Shown piece after piece: positions 44,935 to 54,890 of a stretch of 64,000 bases of DNA. How positions within the stretch are numbered: position 1 is the first letter of the stretch; the number at the start of each line of letters is the position of its first letter. Both the position numbers and the translations under genes were made by a program. The DNA comes from Fibrobacterota bacterium (GTDB lineage Bacteria > Fibrobacterota > Fibrobacteria > UBA11236): NCBI GenBank assembly GCA_019509785.1, contig JAEKLQ010000045.1, positions 1 to 64,000 on the forward strand. The letters are read 5' to 3'. A model generated the notes under the pieces. That model was given only the letters and a program-made list of their open reading frames with translations, was not told the origin of the DNA and did no database searches.

Positions 44935-46714
44935 AAAGCCGCGAAATCAACAACTCCCTCTGGAATATCAGTTCCTTCGGCAGGTGATCGTAGAGCGAGA
45001 TGAATAGCTCATCTTGCGAGATCACCTCGCGCTTCCAGGCGTCGATATCGATGGCTTGGATTTCCTCGAAGTTCTGTGGGGTAAAACCGCGCAATCCCTT
45101 GATTTCGATCTCTTCCGCCAAGGGCATCCAGCCCAGGGGCGTTTCGATCGCCCCGCGGCGGCCCTGGCATCGGCCTACGATCCACGCCAGCACACGCATG
45201 TTCTCGCCGAAACCGGGCCACATGAATTTCCCTTCCGCGTTCCGCCGGAACCAATTGACCTGGAAAATCAAGGGCGGGCGCTTGATCAGCTTCCGCATCT
45301 TGATCCAATGGGCGAAGTAATCGCCCATGTTGTAACCGCAGAAGGGAAGCATCGCCATCGGGTCCCGGCGCACCAGGCCCGTCTTCCCTTCCGCCGCCGC
45401 GGTGGTTTCCGATCCGATGGTGGCTCCCATGAATACGCCATGGATCCAATTGAAGGCCTGGCAGATGAGGGGGACGTTGGTGGCCCGCCTTCCGCCGAAG
45501 ATGATGGCCGAAAGCGGGACCCCGGCGGGATCCTCCCAAGCCGGATCGATGGTGGGGCAATTGGAAGCGGGCGCGGTAAAGCGGGAGTTCGGATGCGCCG
45601 CGGGAGCCTGGCTTTCCGGCGTCCAAGGGTTCCCGCGCCAATCCATCACGCCTGCCTTCGGCGGCGGGCCCAATCCTTCCCACCAGACGTCCCCGTCCCC
45701 GGTCAAAGCGACGTTGGTGAAGATGGTGTCCTTGGCGATGCTGTGCATGGCGGTAGGGTTGGACTCCCAGCTGGTTCCCGGCGCCACCCCGAAGAAGCCC
45801 GCCTCCGGATTGATGGCGCGCAAGCGCCCGTCGGGCCCGGGTTTGATCCAGGCGATGTCGTCCCCGACCGTATTGGTTTTCCAGCCGGGCATGGTGGCCG
45901 GTGGCACCATCATGGCGAAATTGGTTTTGCCGCATTGGCTGGGGAAGGCCGCCGCCACATAGGTCTTTTCCCCGCTCGGCGAGGTCACTCCCAGTATCAG
46001 CATATGCTCGGCCAACCAGCCCTCGTCCCTTCCCATCACCGAAGCGATGCGTAAGGCGAAGCATTTCTTGCCCAGCAGGGCGTTGCCCCCGTATCCGCTG
46101 CCGAAAGACCAGATGGCGCGCTCTTCGGGGAAATGGACGATGTGCCGTTCCGGAGGATTGCAGGGCCAAGCGACGTCGGCCTGGCCGGAGGCCAGGGGCG
46201 CCCCCACCGAGTGCAGGCATTTCACGAAGTCGCCATCGCCCAGCACCCGCAAGGCGCCAGCGCCCATGCGGGTCATGATGCGCATGCTAACCGCCACGTA
46301 GGCCGAGTCCGTGAGTTGCACCCCGATGCGGGCGATGTCCGATCCCAAGGGGCCCATGCTGAAAGGCACCACGTAAAGGGTGCGACCGCGCATGCAGCCG
46401 CGGAACAGGCCGGTCAGCTTGGCCCGCATCTCCAAAGGGGCTTTCCAATTGTTGGTGGGCCCGGCGTCTTCGCGGCGCTGGGAGCAAATGAAGGTGCGCT
46501 CTTCGGAGCGCGCCACGTCTTCGTGATGGGAGCGGCAATAAAAACTATTGGGACGCTTCAGAGGGTTGAGGGGGATGAAGGTTCCGCTCTTGACCAAAAG
46601 ATCGCAAAGCCGATCGTACTCGGCTTGCGAGCCGTCGCACCATTCGATGCGCGCCGGTTGGCACAACGCGGCCGTTTCGTGGACCCACGCCTCGAGCTTC
46701 GCATTCGCCGCCAT
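44933..46714 (-). CDS. pckG: Phosphoenolpyruvate carboxykinase (GTP)
   Basis: The enzyme converts oxaloacetate and GTP to phosphoenolpyruvate, CO2 and GDP, or the reverse in fermenting bacteria that fix CO2 into succinate. The ATG at 46714 is preferred because AGAAGGAG lies seven bases upstream; the open frame continues to 46843. The 593-residue protein shows RWCDGS-like [13 protein letters not shown] at the start, the kinase loop [15 protein letters not shown] with the reactive cysteine, [11 protein letters not shown], and [20 protein letters not shown], the GTP-type signature. Length is normal. It is divergent from the GAF-domain gene. Confidence 0.95.
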   Translation of the reverse strand: MAANAKLEAWVHETAALCQPARIEWCDGSQAEYDRLCDLLVKSGTFIPLNPLKRPNSFYCRSHHEDVARSEERTFICSQRREDAGPTNNWKAPLEMRAKLTGLFRGCMRGRTLYVVPFSMGPLGSDIARIGVQLTDSAYVAVSMRIMTRMGAGALRVLGDGDFVKCLHSVGAPLASGQADVAWPCNPPERHIVHFPEERAIWSFGSGYGGNALLGKKCFALRIASVMGRDEGWLAEHMLILGVTSPSGEKTYVAAAFPSQCGKTNFAMMVPPATMPGWKTNTVGDDIAWIKPGPDGRLRAINPEAGFFGVAPGTSWESNPTAMHSIAKDTIFTNVALTGDGDVWWEGLGPPPKAGVMDWRGNPWTPESQAPAAHPNSRFTAPASNCPTIDPAWEDPAGVPLSAIIFGGRRATNVPLICQAFNWIHGVFMGATIGSETTAAAEGKTGLVRRDPMAMLPFCGYNMGDYFAHWIKMRKLIKRPPLIFQVNWFRRNAEGKFMWPGFGENMRVLAWIVGRCQGRRGAIETPLGWMPLAEEIEIKGLRGFTPQNFEEIQAIDIDAWKREVISQDELFISLYDHLPKELIFQRELLISRL

Positions 46715-46884
46715 CAGGACTCCTTCTCGTGCCGACATAACCCGCCCCAGGTTTCGAAAACCGAACGGCTCCCGCCAGGACTGTCCGCTAAAATAGCCTC
46801 TTCCGGGCGCGGGAGAAGGTTCGTGAGGCTCCCGGCCAACCAAGGACTTTACCGGTTCAAGACGTTTTTTTCCATCTTAGGGCG

Positions 46885-46917
46885 CCTTGCCCCGGATGGC
46901 GGCGCGGACGGGCAAGG
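46885..46917 (+). promoter_or_regulatory. Inverted repeat upstream of the GAF-domain gene
   Basis: Perfect 8-bp arms CCTTGCCC (46885-46892) and GGGCAAGG (46910-46917) enclose 17 bases. TATATT, a plausible -10 element, follows directly at 46919-46924. The arrangement could be an operator over the promoter or an RNA stem. Confidence 0.4.
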
Positions 46918-46981
46918 TTATATTTATGGGGCGGATGCGCGGCGGGAACGCCGGCGTCCGGTCATCCGGAGGGACCGTAAC

Positions 46982-47470
46982 ATGCCGAATACCATATCCA
47001 AGGACGCCTTGCTGGCCGAAGTACGCGCCATCCTGCAGAAGGGCGGGAATTCCGATCCAACCATGGATCAAGTCCTCTCCAAGTTGCTTGAGGCCTTCCA
47101 ATGCCAGGTCGGCACCATCCACACCATCGATGCCTCCACCGGCATGCTCAAGATGCGCGCCCGCCGGGGCATCCCGGATTCCATCCTCGACAAGGTGAAG
47201 ATGATCCCGATCGGCAAGGGCATGGCCGGCATCGCGGCCGAACGTAAGCAAGCCGTGCAAGTCTGCAATTTGCAGACCGATACCTCGGGAGTGGCCAAGC
47301 CCGGGGCCAAGGACACCAAGATGGAAGGATCCATTTCGGCGCCCATGATGCTGGACGGGAAGGTCTACGGCACGGTGGGAGTAGGCAAACCCATCCCTTA
47401 CGAATTCTCCGACGAGGAAAGCGGCGCCATCATGGACGCCGGAGCCGTAATCGCATCCTTCGTCAAGTGA
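46982..47470 (+). CDS. GAF-domain protein
   Basis: The 162-residue protein is a single GAF domain: LLAEVRAILQKGG, FQCQVGTIHTIDASTGML, GMAGIAAERKQAVQVCNLQT, SISAPMMLDGKVYGTVGVGK and SDEESGAIMDAGAVIASFV in the expected order. There is no attached output domain, so it resembles stand-alone GAF proteins (including fRMsr-like and small-molecule sensors), but a full catalytic cysteine set for methionine sulfoxide reductase is not evident. GGAGGGA precedes the ATG. It may be cotranscribed with the arabinanase gene, whose reconstructed start overlaps its stop. Confidence 0.85.
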   Translation: MPNTISKDALLAEVRAILQKGGNSDPTMDQVLSKLLEAFQCQVGTIHTIDASTGMLKMRARRGIPDSILDKVKMIPIGKGMAGIAAERKQAVQVCNLQTDTSGVAKPGAKDTKMEGSISAPMMLDGKVYGTVGVGKPIPYEFSDEESGAIMDAGAVIASFVK

Positions 47471-48596
47471 GGGCCCGTACACGAAAGTAATCCGGGCGCC
47501 AGCGGCCTTTTTTCTCATCGCCCTCATCCATGGGGCTGCGACGTCGCCAATGTCGCAGGAAGCCGTGAATCCGCTGCGCGGCGACCTAGGGGTGCATGAT
47601 CCCGCGATAATCAAAGCTTCTTCCGCTTACGTGATCGTTTCCACCGGAAACGGCATCTCACTTAAGACCTCTCCCGATCGATTGACCTGGCGGAACGCCG
47701 GCTCGGTGTTCACCGCCAATCCCGCCTGGCATAAGACCTACGTCCCGCAAGCAGATGCTTCCTTATGGGCCCCCGATATCTCCTTCCGGGACGGGAAATA
47801 TTGGCTCTACTACGCGGTATCCACTTTCGGCTCCAACGTTTCCGCCATCGGCCTGGCGACCACCCCCACCCTGGACGCCTCCGGCCGGGGCGATTGGGCC
47901 GATCAGGGGATGGTCGTCCGCTCGCAAGCCGCGGACGATTTCAACGCCATCGATCCGAACGCCGCCCTCGATAGCGACGGCGCGGCCTGGCTGGTCTTCG
48001 GCTCCTTCTGGTCGGGAATTCAACTGCTTCGGATCGATCCCGCCACCGGCAAGCCGTCAGCGGATGCCAAACGCATCGGCCTGGCCACCCATAGCGGCGG
48101 CATCGAAGCCCCGTTCCTCTTTTTCCGGGAGCCTTATTGGTACCTGTTCGTTTCCTGGGACAAATGCTGCCAGGGCGCGGCCAGCACCTACAACATCCGC
48201 GCGGGCCGGAGCGCGAAAATCGATGGGCCATACAAGGATAGCCGCGGCGTAGCCATGGCATCGGGTGGAGGCGACTTAATCGACGCCGGGGATGCTCGTT
48301 GGAAGGGGCCGGGGCACTGCGCCGTGTTCATCGATCGGGATACCGCCTTCATGGCGAACCACGCCTACGACGCCAAGAACGCGGGCGCTTCCACCTTATG
48401 GATACGGCCGTTGTATTGGACCAAGGCCGGGTGGCCAAGCTTGGATGCTACGGCGGGGACCCCTTCCGCGATCCGGGTGGGGAGACAGCCGACCCGTTTT
48501 TTCGATCGGGATCGCTTACGGGATGCCGTAGGCAGGAAGGCGCCGGGGGGACGGCGCGCTACTATGCCCGGATTCGCGGCGCCCGTGACCCGCTGA
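47467..48596 (+). CDS. Secreted GH43 endo-arabinanase, with an apparent one-base frameshift in the signal peptide
   Basis: The GH43 five-bladed propeller is intact from the ATG at 47550: VHDPAIIKA holds the base Asp, FNAIDPNAALDSDG the second Asp and HSGGIEAPFLF the acid Glu. ASLWAPDISFRDGKYWLYYA and GHCAVF are typical of endo-1,5-alpha-L-arabinanases. Upstream, the same frame encodes an excellent signal sequence (VIRAPAAFFLIALIHGAATS) but has no ATG, GTG or TTG. A GTG at 47467, overlapping the GAF stop, is one base out of frame and would supply the basic n-region (MRARTRK) if one A were added near 47487. I give the extended span; the minimal certain one is 47550-48596. Confidence 0.75.
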
Positions 48597-48623
48597 ACCG
48601 GGTATCCGCCGCTGCGGCGGATG

Positions 48624-48824
48624 CTAGGAGCGCATTCCCTGTACCAGCCAGGCCAAGCTGAAATAGCCCGCCCACACGGCGGCCACCGCCGTCAATACCG
48701 GCACCGGGGAAGCATGTCCGGGACCTTGGGCCAGGGAAGCCCAGAATCCGTTGGCCAGGGAAGCGCCTGCCGTCGCCAGTCTCGCTATGTTCTTTCCGCT
48801 CTTCATCATATCCCAACCCTTCAT
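48624..48824 (-). CDS. Small membrane protein of unknown function
   Basis: The 66-residue product has one clear hydrophobic helix near the C-terminus (VLTAVAAVWAGYFSLAWLVQ) and a weaker one before it (ARLATAGASLANGFWASLA). ATG codons at 48824, 48809 and 48806 are possible starts; AAGGG lies eight bases before the inner pair. Nothing links it to a known family. It lies between the arabinanase and the TlpA-like gene. Confidence 0.4.
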   Translation of the reverse strand: MKGWDMMKSGKNIARLATAGASLANGFWASLAQGPGHASPVPVLTAVAAVWAGYFSLAWLVQGMRS

Positions 48825-48925
48825 TCCGTTAGTCTATGGCCTGGGGAAACCTGCAGGGTACGGGTAACCTGCGTATTTCCACGCACATTCCGTGCGCGCC
48901 GGCGGGCCCTTCGGCCCGGTCTGCG

Positions 48926-50191
48926 CTAGCGGGCATGCGGGCCCAGTTCCAGATTCTTGTTCTCCACCACGCCTTTTTCGTTGATCTTCACGAGCATGGG
49001 CAAGGGATGGTTCGCGTAAAACCGCCGGGCCTCGGGGCCGGCCATCCCTACCATCCAATCCATATGGTGCTTGAGCACCGCTTGCTGCACCGAAGGCAAA
49101 TCGGATTCGGTGGTAATGCTTATCACCTGCCAGTTCTTGCCCCCGAAGGACTTCCAGAACCCCCGCACCCCTTCCAGGTTGTCGTAGCAGGGCTTGCAGA
49201 GGGTGGACCAGAAATGCAAAAGCACCTTCTTCCCGCGCAAGTCGGAAAGCCGCACCGTATCGCCGTCCATGTTCACGAAGCGGAGGTCGGGGGCCGGACG
49301 CCCTTCGAAGGCTTTGGGGGCCGCGGCGGCGGGATCGAAAGCGGCCAGCCGCTTCAAGTCCAGCCATCCGCCTTTATCATCGGCCGCGACGACCTGGTAG
49401 GAGATCGAATCCAGGGAAAACCGGATGGGAGCGCCCGGAGCCGCGGCGACTCCGCCCGCATCCAGCGATTTCACCAAGGCACCTTCCCCGTCCCAGTCCA
49501 CCACCACGCGGTCTCCCCCGTCCAGGCGGATGCGGCCGTCCCCATCTGCATCGCAGGCTCCCAACCACCAATGCTTGCCTCCCGATTGCAGCCAGCCAGC
49601 ATTGATGTCCATGACGCGGATGCGAATCGGCTCTTCATCGCACATGGCCCAGGCCAGGTTCCGCTTCAAGCCTTCGCATTTCTCCCGCCAGGCTTTCGCG
49701 TTCTTGCCGGCGCGGCAGAGCGCCAGCGGAGGCATGCCCGCCCCGGAATGCGCCAAGGTCACGCAAGAGTCGCCTTTGGGCCAGAACTTTCCCGGACCGT
49801 CATTGCCCAAATCCTCGTCATCGTTCAGGTCGGCGAAAACGGAGTCGCCCTTCGGCGTGGCGAACAGGGCGATGGAGAGCATAGGATCGCCGCCTTGGGC
49901 GCGAATGCCTTTCAAGGAAAGGAAGCGGAGCGATTCCAAGGGCTTGTTGCGGGGCAAGATCACTTTTTCATCCGCCATCACGCGCGGCAGGGCGACGGCC
50001 TGGCAGGGGCCCCTGGCATCGGGGCAATCCAGGAAATCGCCCATCGCCGGTTCGCGCGGATCGAAAGTTCGCTCGTCCAGGACCAGACGAATCGTTTCAC
50101 CCACGGGATCGGCGGCGCCGATCGGGACTATCAAAGCCAAGACGCCCGCTACGAAGGCAGCGGGGAGGTGGCGGCATTTTCGGAAACCCAT
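48926..50191 (-). CDS. Exported TlpA/thioredoxin-like protein
   Basis: A signal peptide (FVAGVLALIVPIGAADP) precedes about 250 residues of unassigned sequence with several calcium-loop-like runs (DLNDDEDLGNDG, DADGDGRIRLDGGD). The C-terminal 140 residues are a thioredoxin fold of the TlpA type: GRPAPDLRFVNMDGDTVRLS, GKKVLLHFWSTLCKPCYDNL with the CKPC redox motif, and HPLPMLVKINEKG with the cis-proline. It probably reduces or isomerises disulfides of exported proteins. Its N-terminal half is reminiscent of Fibrobacterota or Bacteroidetes TlpA proteins that also carry a ligand-binding part. Confidence 0.8.
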   Translation of the reverse strand: MGFRKCRHLPAAFVAGVLALIVPIGAADPVGETIRLVLDERTFDPREPAMGDFLDCPDARGPCQAVALPRVMADEKVILPRNKPLESLRFLSLKGIRAQGGDPMLSIALFATPKGDSVFADLNDDEDLGNDGPGKFWPKGDSCVTLAHSGAGMPPLALCRAGKNAKAWREKCEGLKRNLAWAMCDEEPIRIRVMDINAGWLQSGGKHWWLGACDADGDGRIRLDGGDRVVVDWDGEGALVKSLDAGGVAAAPGAPIRFSLDSISYQVVAADDKGGWLDLKRLAAFDPAAAAPKAFEGRPAPDLRFVNMDGDTVRLSDLRGKKVLLHFWSTLCKPCYDNLEGVRGFWKSFGGKNWQVISITTESDLPSVQQAVLKHHMDWMVGMAGPEARRFYANHPLPMLVKINEKGVVENKNLELGPHAR

Positions 50192-50225
50192 CCGGATTTA
50201 TGGTACCGGGCGCCGCGCGAAACCG

Positions 50226-51182
50226 TCAAGCATAAGCCGTCACGGCGTTCGGGGCCCGCCCGGTTTCCCGGAAGACCCGGGCGATGCGAACCACTTCTTC
50301 GGCCACCGCCTCGGCGGCCTGGTCGGTGGAGGCCCCTAAATGGGGGGTGCCGACGCATAAGGAAGCCAATTCCGCGTCCGCAAAGGGGGCTTCCCCGGTT
50401 TTCGGCTCCCCGGCGAAAACGTCCAATCCGACCCGCAAGCCTTTACCGCGGATGGCTTCGATCAGGGCCTCGCGATCCACCACTTCGCCCCGGGCGGTAT
50501 TGACGAATAGGGCTCCGGGCTTCAGGGCGGCGAAGAACTCGCGTCCCAGCAGGCCGCGTGTCGCAGCGGTGGAGGCGACGTGTACACTGACGGCGTCCAC
50601 GGATTTGGCCAATTCGAGCAGGGATGGGGTGAATTCCACCCCGGCCTCTGAGGCAAGCGCGGGGGTTAGGTGATCTGACCAGGCCTTAACCTTCATTCCC
50701 AGGCCCTTGGCATCTCGCGCCATGGCATGCCCGACCGAACCCAATCCTACCAGGCCCAGCGTCCGGCCCATCAGGCCTTTTCCCTGCCCCAAGGCGGCCT
50801 TGGTCCAGTTGCCGGCGCGTAGATCCCGCGTCGCATCGGCGATATGGCGATCGGCCGCCAGGAGCAGGCCCAAGGCGATTTCGGCGACGGCATCGGCATT
50901 GCGGCCCGGGGTGTTGCTGACCTGGATGCCGCGGGCGGCGGCGGCGGCGACGTCGATGGTATCCGTGCCGGCCCCGGCCCGGATGATAAGCCTTAAGGAC
51001 GGGAAAGCGGGCAGGAGCGCCCCAGGAACCAGGCTCGAACGGACCACCAGGATTTCGGCAGTGGCGGCGGCGGCGGGAAGAGTCCCGGCGGGCAAGCCCT
51101 TGGACTCGTCTATCGAGAAACCCAAATCCTTCAAGGCGCCCACAGCGCGAACGTCCAGCTTATCGGCGATCAGGATGCGCAT
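50226..51182 (-). CDS. D-3-phosphoglycerate dehydrogenase-like 2-hydroxyacid dehydrogenase
   Basis: The 318-residue NAD-dependent enzyme has the two-domain D-2-hydroxyacid dehydrogenase fold: LRLIIRAGAGTDTIDVAAA, the NAD-binding LGLVGLGSVGHAMARDAKGL, VNTARGEVVDREAL with the catalytic Arg, GLDVFAGEP with the Glu, and TPHLGASTDQA with the catalytic His. The last motif and the N-terminal part favour 3-phosphoglycerate dehydrogenase of the short type, without an ACT domain, which makes the first step of serine synthesis. Other 2-hydroxyacid substrates remain possible. Confidence 0.85.
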   Translation of the reverse strand: MRILIADKLDVRAVGALKDLGFSIDESKGLPAGTLPAAAATAEILVVRSSLVPGALLPAFPSLRLIIRAGAGTDTIDVAAAAARGIQVSNTPGRNADAVAEIALGLLLAADRHIADATRDLRAGNWTKAALGQGKGLMGRTLGLVGLGSVGHAMARDAKGLGMKVKAWSDHLTPALASEAGVEFTPSLLELAKSVDAVSVHVASTAATRGLLGREFFAALKPGALFVNTARGEVVDREALIEAIRGKGLRVGLDVFAGEPKTGEAPFADAELASLCVGTPHLGASTDQAAEAVAEEVVRIARVFRETGRAPNAVTAYA

Positions 51183-51314
51183 GAGGGCCCCCTTTCCACT
51201 CTACCACCGGGCCGGTTCCGCCGCCAATCCTCCAGGTTTCCGGAATCCCGCCGCGGCTGGCCCGCATATTCTGAAGATAGACCTTGGGGGAAGGCGGCGC
51301 CAGGTGGCGAACGG

Positions 51315-51944
51315 TCAATGCCCGATGCGAAAATAGAGGAAGTTCACCGCCGCCTGGATGACTCCGATGAATACGCCCAGGACCAGGCCGATGATGGCGA
51401 TCTCGTTCAGTTCCTTGTAACCGATCTGCTCGATGATGTCGTTCAGGCGCTGCACGTCGAAAGCCAGGATATTGCGCCGGATGGTATCCCGCAAATCGAT
51501 CTTGGTCTCCAAGGTCTTCACCAAAAGCTCGGTGTATTTTTCCGCCTCGGAAGAGAACATATCCGCCACCTTATCCCGGATCTTCCCGAGCTTATCCGGC
51601 GTAACGAACATGCCGACGAGGGGGATTCCCGACAGGATCTCCCCCACCTTCTCTTCCCATTTATCCAATATCAGTTGCCGCATCGCCTGGGCGGGATCCA
51701 CCCGCTTCAGGAACTGCATGATATCTTCCTCCTTGAGGAACTCCCGGGCGATGGCCTCCGAGATACGCTCCGCCAAATCGGCCTGGCGCCGGGGCAGCAA
51801 GCCCTGGATACGGATCCCGAGGATATGGATGGGGCGAACCGGCTTGAGGAGAAGCTTTACGGCCAGCCAATTGGTGAACCAGCCGTGCCCTCCCGCCAAA
51901 AGGATGGGCAAGAGAATCAGGGTGATGATTTGGGCGAGGGGCAT
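51315..51944 (-). CDS. DUF445-family membrane protein
   Basis: The 209-residue protein has an N-terminal helix (QIITLILLPILLAGGHGWFT), the segment NWLAVKLLLKPVRPIHILGI with GLLPRRQADLAERI that defines the DUF445 (YjiN/YheB) family, a long amphipathic middle region and a C-terminal membrane helix (IAIIGLVLGVFIGVIQAAVN). It is shorter than most relatives. Function is not established; a role in membrane organisation has been proposed for the family. It ends the minus-strand gene group before the tRNA. Confidence 0.8.
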   Translation of the reverse strand: MPLAQIITLILLPILLAGGHGWFTNWLAVKLLLKPVRPIHILGIRIQGLLPRRQADLAERISEAIAREFLKEEDIMQFLKRVDPAQAMRQLILDKWEEKVGEILSGIPLVGMFVTPDKLGKIRDKVADMFSSEAEKYTELLVKTLETKIDLRDTIRRNILAFDVQRLNDIIEQIGYKELNEIAIIGLVLGVFIGVIQAAVNFLYFRIGH

Positions 51945-52045
51945 GCCGGGGAAATCTAAAAAGAGGCCTGGCTCGGCGACGGAGAATCCCGTACGGAAGC
52001 GCGTAGACGCCGAATTGGCTTTTGATTACTTTTGCCTGCCGTTAT

Positions 52046-52120
52046 TGGAGTGTAGCTCAGCGGTAGAGCAATCGGCTGTTAACCGATCGGTCGTAGGTTC
52101 GATCCCTACCACTCCAGCCA
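52046..52120 (+). tRNA. tRNA-Asn (anticodon GTT)
   Basis: A full cloverleaf can be drawn: acceptor stem TGGAGTG / CACTCCA, D-arm GCTCAGCGGTAGAGC, anticodon stem ATCGG / CCGAT with loop CTGTTAA (anticodon GTT), T-arm with GGTTCGATCC, discriminator G and encoded CCA. Confidence 0.97.
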
Positions 52121-52139
52121 CTTTCCCCTTCGATTCGCC

Positions 52140-52904
52140 TCAGCCGTAGGCCTTGAAGAAAAAGTAAAGCGTCATGGCCGAAGCCAGACAGGTGATGGCG
52201 ATGCGGACCTTCCCCTGCTCCACTTTCTGGACCCAATGCCCGGCCGCATAGCCCCCGACGATGCAGCCCGAGGTCATGACCAGGGCGGGAGCCCAATGCA
52301 CCTTGCCGGATATGATGAAGACGACAACCCCGATGCCGTTGATGACCATGACTTGTAGCGATTTGAGCGCGTTCATTTCATGGATGTCGTTCATCCCGAT
52401 CAGGGTGAGCACGGCCAGGGTCATGATGCCCATGCCGCCGCCGAAAAAGCCTCCATAAACGGCGATGCAGAAAAGCAGCAGGTAGACCAGCCAGCGCGGG
52501 AAGGGAGCCTCCGCCCCGCGGATGGCCACGAGACGGGAGGTGATTTTCGGGCCGGTGATGAACAAGGTCGTGGCGAAGAGCAATAGCCAGGGCAGCAGCG
52601 CCATGAAGAAGGCGTTGGTGGTGAAGAGCAGGAGGACGGCGCCCATGGCGCTTCCGCAAACGGCGAGGGCGAGATAGACGGCGAGGGGATGCTTGCGGCC
52701 TTGCAGGTTGCGGCGATACGCGAACAAGGTCGCGATCAGGCCCGGCCACACGGCGATGGTCCCGCCGATATTGGCGATCACCGGCGCATCCCCGGCCCAA
52801 ATCAGGGCGGGCAAGGTGATGAAGCCGCCGCCGCCCGCCAAAGCGTTGAGCCCGCCCGCCAGGGCCCCCGCGGCGAACAGTACCGGCCATTGCAGAGAAT
52901 GCAT
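52140..52904 (-). CDS. TauE/SafE-family membrane transporter
   Basis: The 254-residue protein has about eight membrane helices and the two glycine-rich repeats of the TauE/SafE family: GALAGGLNALAGGGGFITLPAL near the N-terminus and YGGFFGGGMGIMTLAVLTLIG in the middle. Members export sulfite or sulfoacetate, or move other organic anions. The substrate cannot be read from sequence. It stands between tRNA-Asn and the allophanate hydrolase gene, on the same strand as the latter with about 85 bases between, so it may be read through from that promoter. Confidence 0.85.
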   Translation of the reverse strand: MHSLQWPVLFAAGALAGGLNALAGGGGFITLPALIWAGDAPVIANIGGTIAVWPGLIATLFAYRRNLQGRKHPLAVYLALAVCGSAMGAVLLLFTTNAFFMALLPWLLLFATTLFITGPKITSRLVAIRGAEAPFPRWLVYLLLFCIAVYGGFFGGGMGIMTLAVLTLIGMNDIHEMNALKSLQVMVINGIGVVVFIISGKVHWAPALVMTSGCIVGGYAAGHWVQKVEQGKVRIAITCLASAMTLYFFFKAYG

Positions 52905-52989
52905 TTTTGAACGGTACTCAAATCGCGCGCGCCGGTCATCCTGCGCATTCTCGGTTTCAAGTCATGCCGGCAACTTACCTACCACGCCC

Positions 52990-54837
52990 CTACGCTTGCG
53001 CGAGGTACGTCCGCCATCCGCCCAAGGCGGTTATGTCCCGGGCTCCTTCGACCGCCCAGGTCTCGCACAAAAAGCCTTTGACCTTCTCCCCGTTCTCCAA
53101 CTCTACCGTCCCGATGCACAAGGGCTCCAAGACCTTCTCCATAAAGGCGCCCAACGCGGCCGGGCTCATCTCCCATACCTCGAGTTCCAACCGCTCGCCG
53201 TTTTCCACCCGCACCACGCCGGGAAATTTCCGGCCCGGCCGTTCGATCACGTGCATGCGATAGTTCGGCGCGGTGCGGACCGTGGCGTTAAGTCGCGCGC
53301 CGAGTTCCAGCAATTGCCAATTCAAAGGCTGACCGGAAAGATGCAAGCCGGCCACCGCAAGACGCGCGCTACGCCGACCATCCGGCCCGATAGGATCAAT
53401 GGCGGGCGAGGAAGAAGCCGAGGGAACGCGATGCGCCGTGGTCCCTAGCCCCAAACCCGTGGCAGCGTGGAAGGCCGCGCCCAAGGAAGCCAAGGCGCCG
53501 TCCTGGAACGCCGGCGCGATGAGGGTGACCCCGAACGGGAGGCCGTTGGCGCGCATTCCCGAAGGTATGGCCAAGGCGCATAGATCCAGCAGGTTGACGA
53601 AATTGGTATAGGCTCCGAGGCGGGCGTTGACGCCGATCGGATCGGCTTCGACTTCTTCCCGGGTCGGATGGAAGGGAGCGGTGGGCACCAGAAGCGCATC
53701 CAAGCCGCGCAAAAGGCCGTGCGCGCGGACCTTCAACTCCCGCAACTTGTAATAGGCGCGGAAGCCCGCCTCCGCGGTGAGGCCTTTCGCCGGCGATAGG
53801 ATCCGGGTGATCACCGGCAATACGTCCCCGGGCCGGGAGTCCACGAAAGCCCCGAAGGCGGCCTGCCTTTCGGCCAACCATGATCCTTGGTACAAAAGAC
53901 GGGCTGCTTCGGCGAAGGAGGCGAAAGGGATCTCTACCCGCGTGCCGCCCAAGGCCTCCAGGCGGGCAATGGCCGCTCCGAAAAGCGCGCGGGTCTCGGC
54001 GTCGGCGACGGCGAGATGGGATGCATCCGGGACCCCGAATTGGAACCGGGCCGGAGGACGGCCGAAGGCGAGGGCCGCCTGTTCGCGATCGGCAGGAATC
54101 TCTCTAGTGAATGGATCCTTGGCATCGATTCCCCGGGCCAGGGAAAAGATCCCGAAGGCATCCTCGCTGGTGAGCGCGAAGACGGACACGCAATCGAGGG
54201 AACGGCAGGCCGGAAAGACGCCATAGGCGCTAAGGGCGCCGCGCGAGGGCTTGAGGCCCACCACGTTATTGAAGCCCGCCGGGACGCGACCGGAACCGGC
54301 GGTATCGGTGCCCAAGGCGAAAGAGACCAATCCCGCCGCTACCGCGACCGCCGAGCCCGAGCTCGATCCTCCGGGCACGTGGGCGGGATGGAAAGGGTTG
54401 CGGACGGTCCCGTACGGGGAGCGGGTTCCCACCAGACCGGTGGCGAATTGATCCATATTCGTCTTGCCGATCAGGACCGCGCCCGCTTTCAATAGACAAG
54501 TGACGACGGTAGCCGTGGCTTCCGGGCGGTAGGCGAAGGCAGGGCAAGCGGCCGTCGTTTCCAATCCCTCCACGTCGATGTTGTCCTTCACCGCGAAGGG
54601 AACGCCGTACAAGGGAAGGCGCAGGAAACCATCCGGTCCCCGGGACCATTCGGCTTCCAGGGCCGCCAACCTGGCCTGCACCTGGCTCCAGGGAACGCGC
54701 GCGATCCAAACCGCCGGGTCCGGAAAATCCTCCAGTTTGCCGCGCAGGCCTTCATAAAAGGAAGTCAGGCGGCCTCCGGCATCCGCGATGCGGGAGCGGA
54801 AACTCCCCAAGTCCAAGCTTCCCGCGCTTTCGTTCAT
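52990..54837 (-). CDS. atzF: Allophanate hydrolase
   Basis: The enzyme hydrolyses allophanate to two ammonia and two CO2. The amidase-signature domain has the catalytic Lys (about 84, in FAVKDNIDV), the Ser-rich motif GGSSSGSAVAVA and the nucleophile Ser (about 182, in GTDTAGSGRVPAG). The C-terminal 150 residues (LAVAGLHLSGQPLNWQLLEL, YRMHVIERPGRKFPGVVRV) are the second domain found in AtzF and DUR1,2, which distinguishes it from GatA. The ATG at 54837 is chosen over a GTG two codons upstream because GAGGG lies five bases before it. It is transcribed away from the transporter and carboxylase operon, from a sigma-54-like promoter. Confidence 0.9.
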   Translation of the reverse strand: MNESAGSLDLGSFRSRIADAGGRLTSFYEGLRGKLEDFPDPAVWIARVPWSQVQARLAALEAEWSRGPDGFLRLPLYGVPFAVKDNIDVEGLETTAACPAFAYRPEATATVVTCLLKAGAVLIGKTNMDQFATGLVGTRSPYGTVRNPFHPAHVPGGSSSGSAVAVAAGLVSFALGTDTAGSGRVPAGFNNVVGLKPSRGALSAYGVFPACRSLDCVSVFALTSEDAFGIFSLARGIDAKDPFTREIPADREQAALAFGRPPARFQFGVPDASHLAVADAETRALFGAAIARLEALGGTRVEIPFASFAEAARLLYQGSWLAERQAAFGAFVDSRPGDVLPVITRILSPAKGLTAEAGFRAYYKLRELKVRAHGLLRGLDALLVPTAPFHPTREEVEADPIGVNARLGAYTNFVNLLDLCALAIPSGMRANGLPFGVTLIAPAFQDGALASLGAAFHAATGLGLGTTAHRVPSASSSPAIDPIGPDGRRSARLAVAGLHLSGQPLNWQLLELGARLNATVRTAPNYRMHVIERPGRKFPGVVRVENGERLELEVWEMSPAALGAFMEKVLEPLCIGTVELENGEKVKGFLCETWAVEGARDITALGGWRTYLAQA

Positions 54838-54873
54838 CGGCACCCTCGGCCTCCCTCTACCGGTCCCGCTTCC

Positions 54874-54890
54874 AGCAAGTTTTCATCCAG
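54874..54890 (-). promoter_or_regulatory. Candidate sigma-54 promoter of allophanate hydrolase
   Basis: On the minus strand CTGG, eight bases, then CTTGCT gives the -24 GG and -12 GC elements with exact spacing. Transcription would start near 54864, with the Shine-Dalgarno GAGGG at 54843-54847 before the ATG at 54837. Only the core GG and TTGC elements match; positions between them diverge from consensus. Confidence 0.45.
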
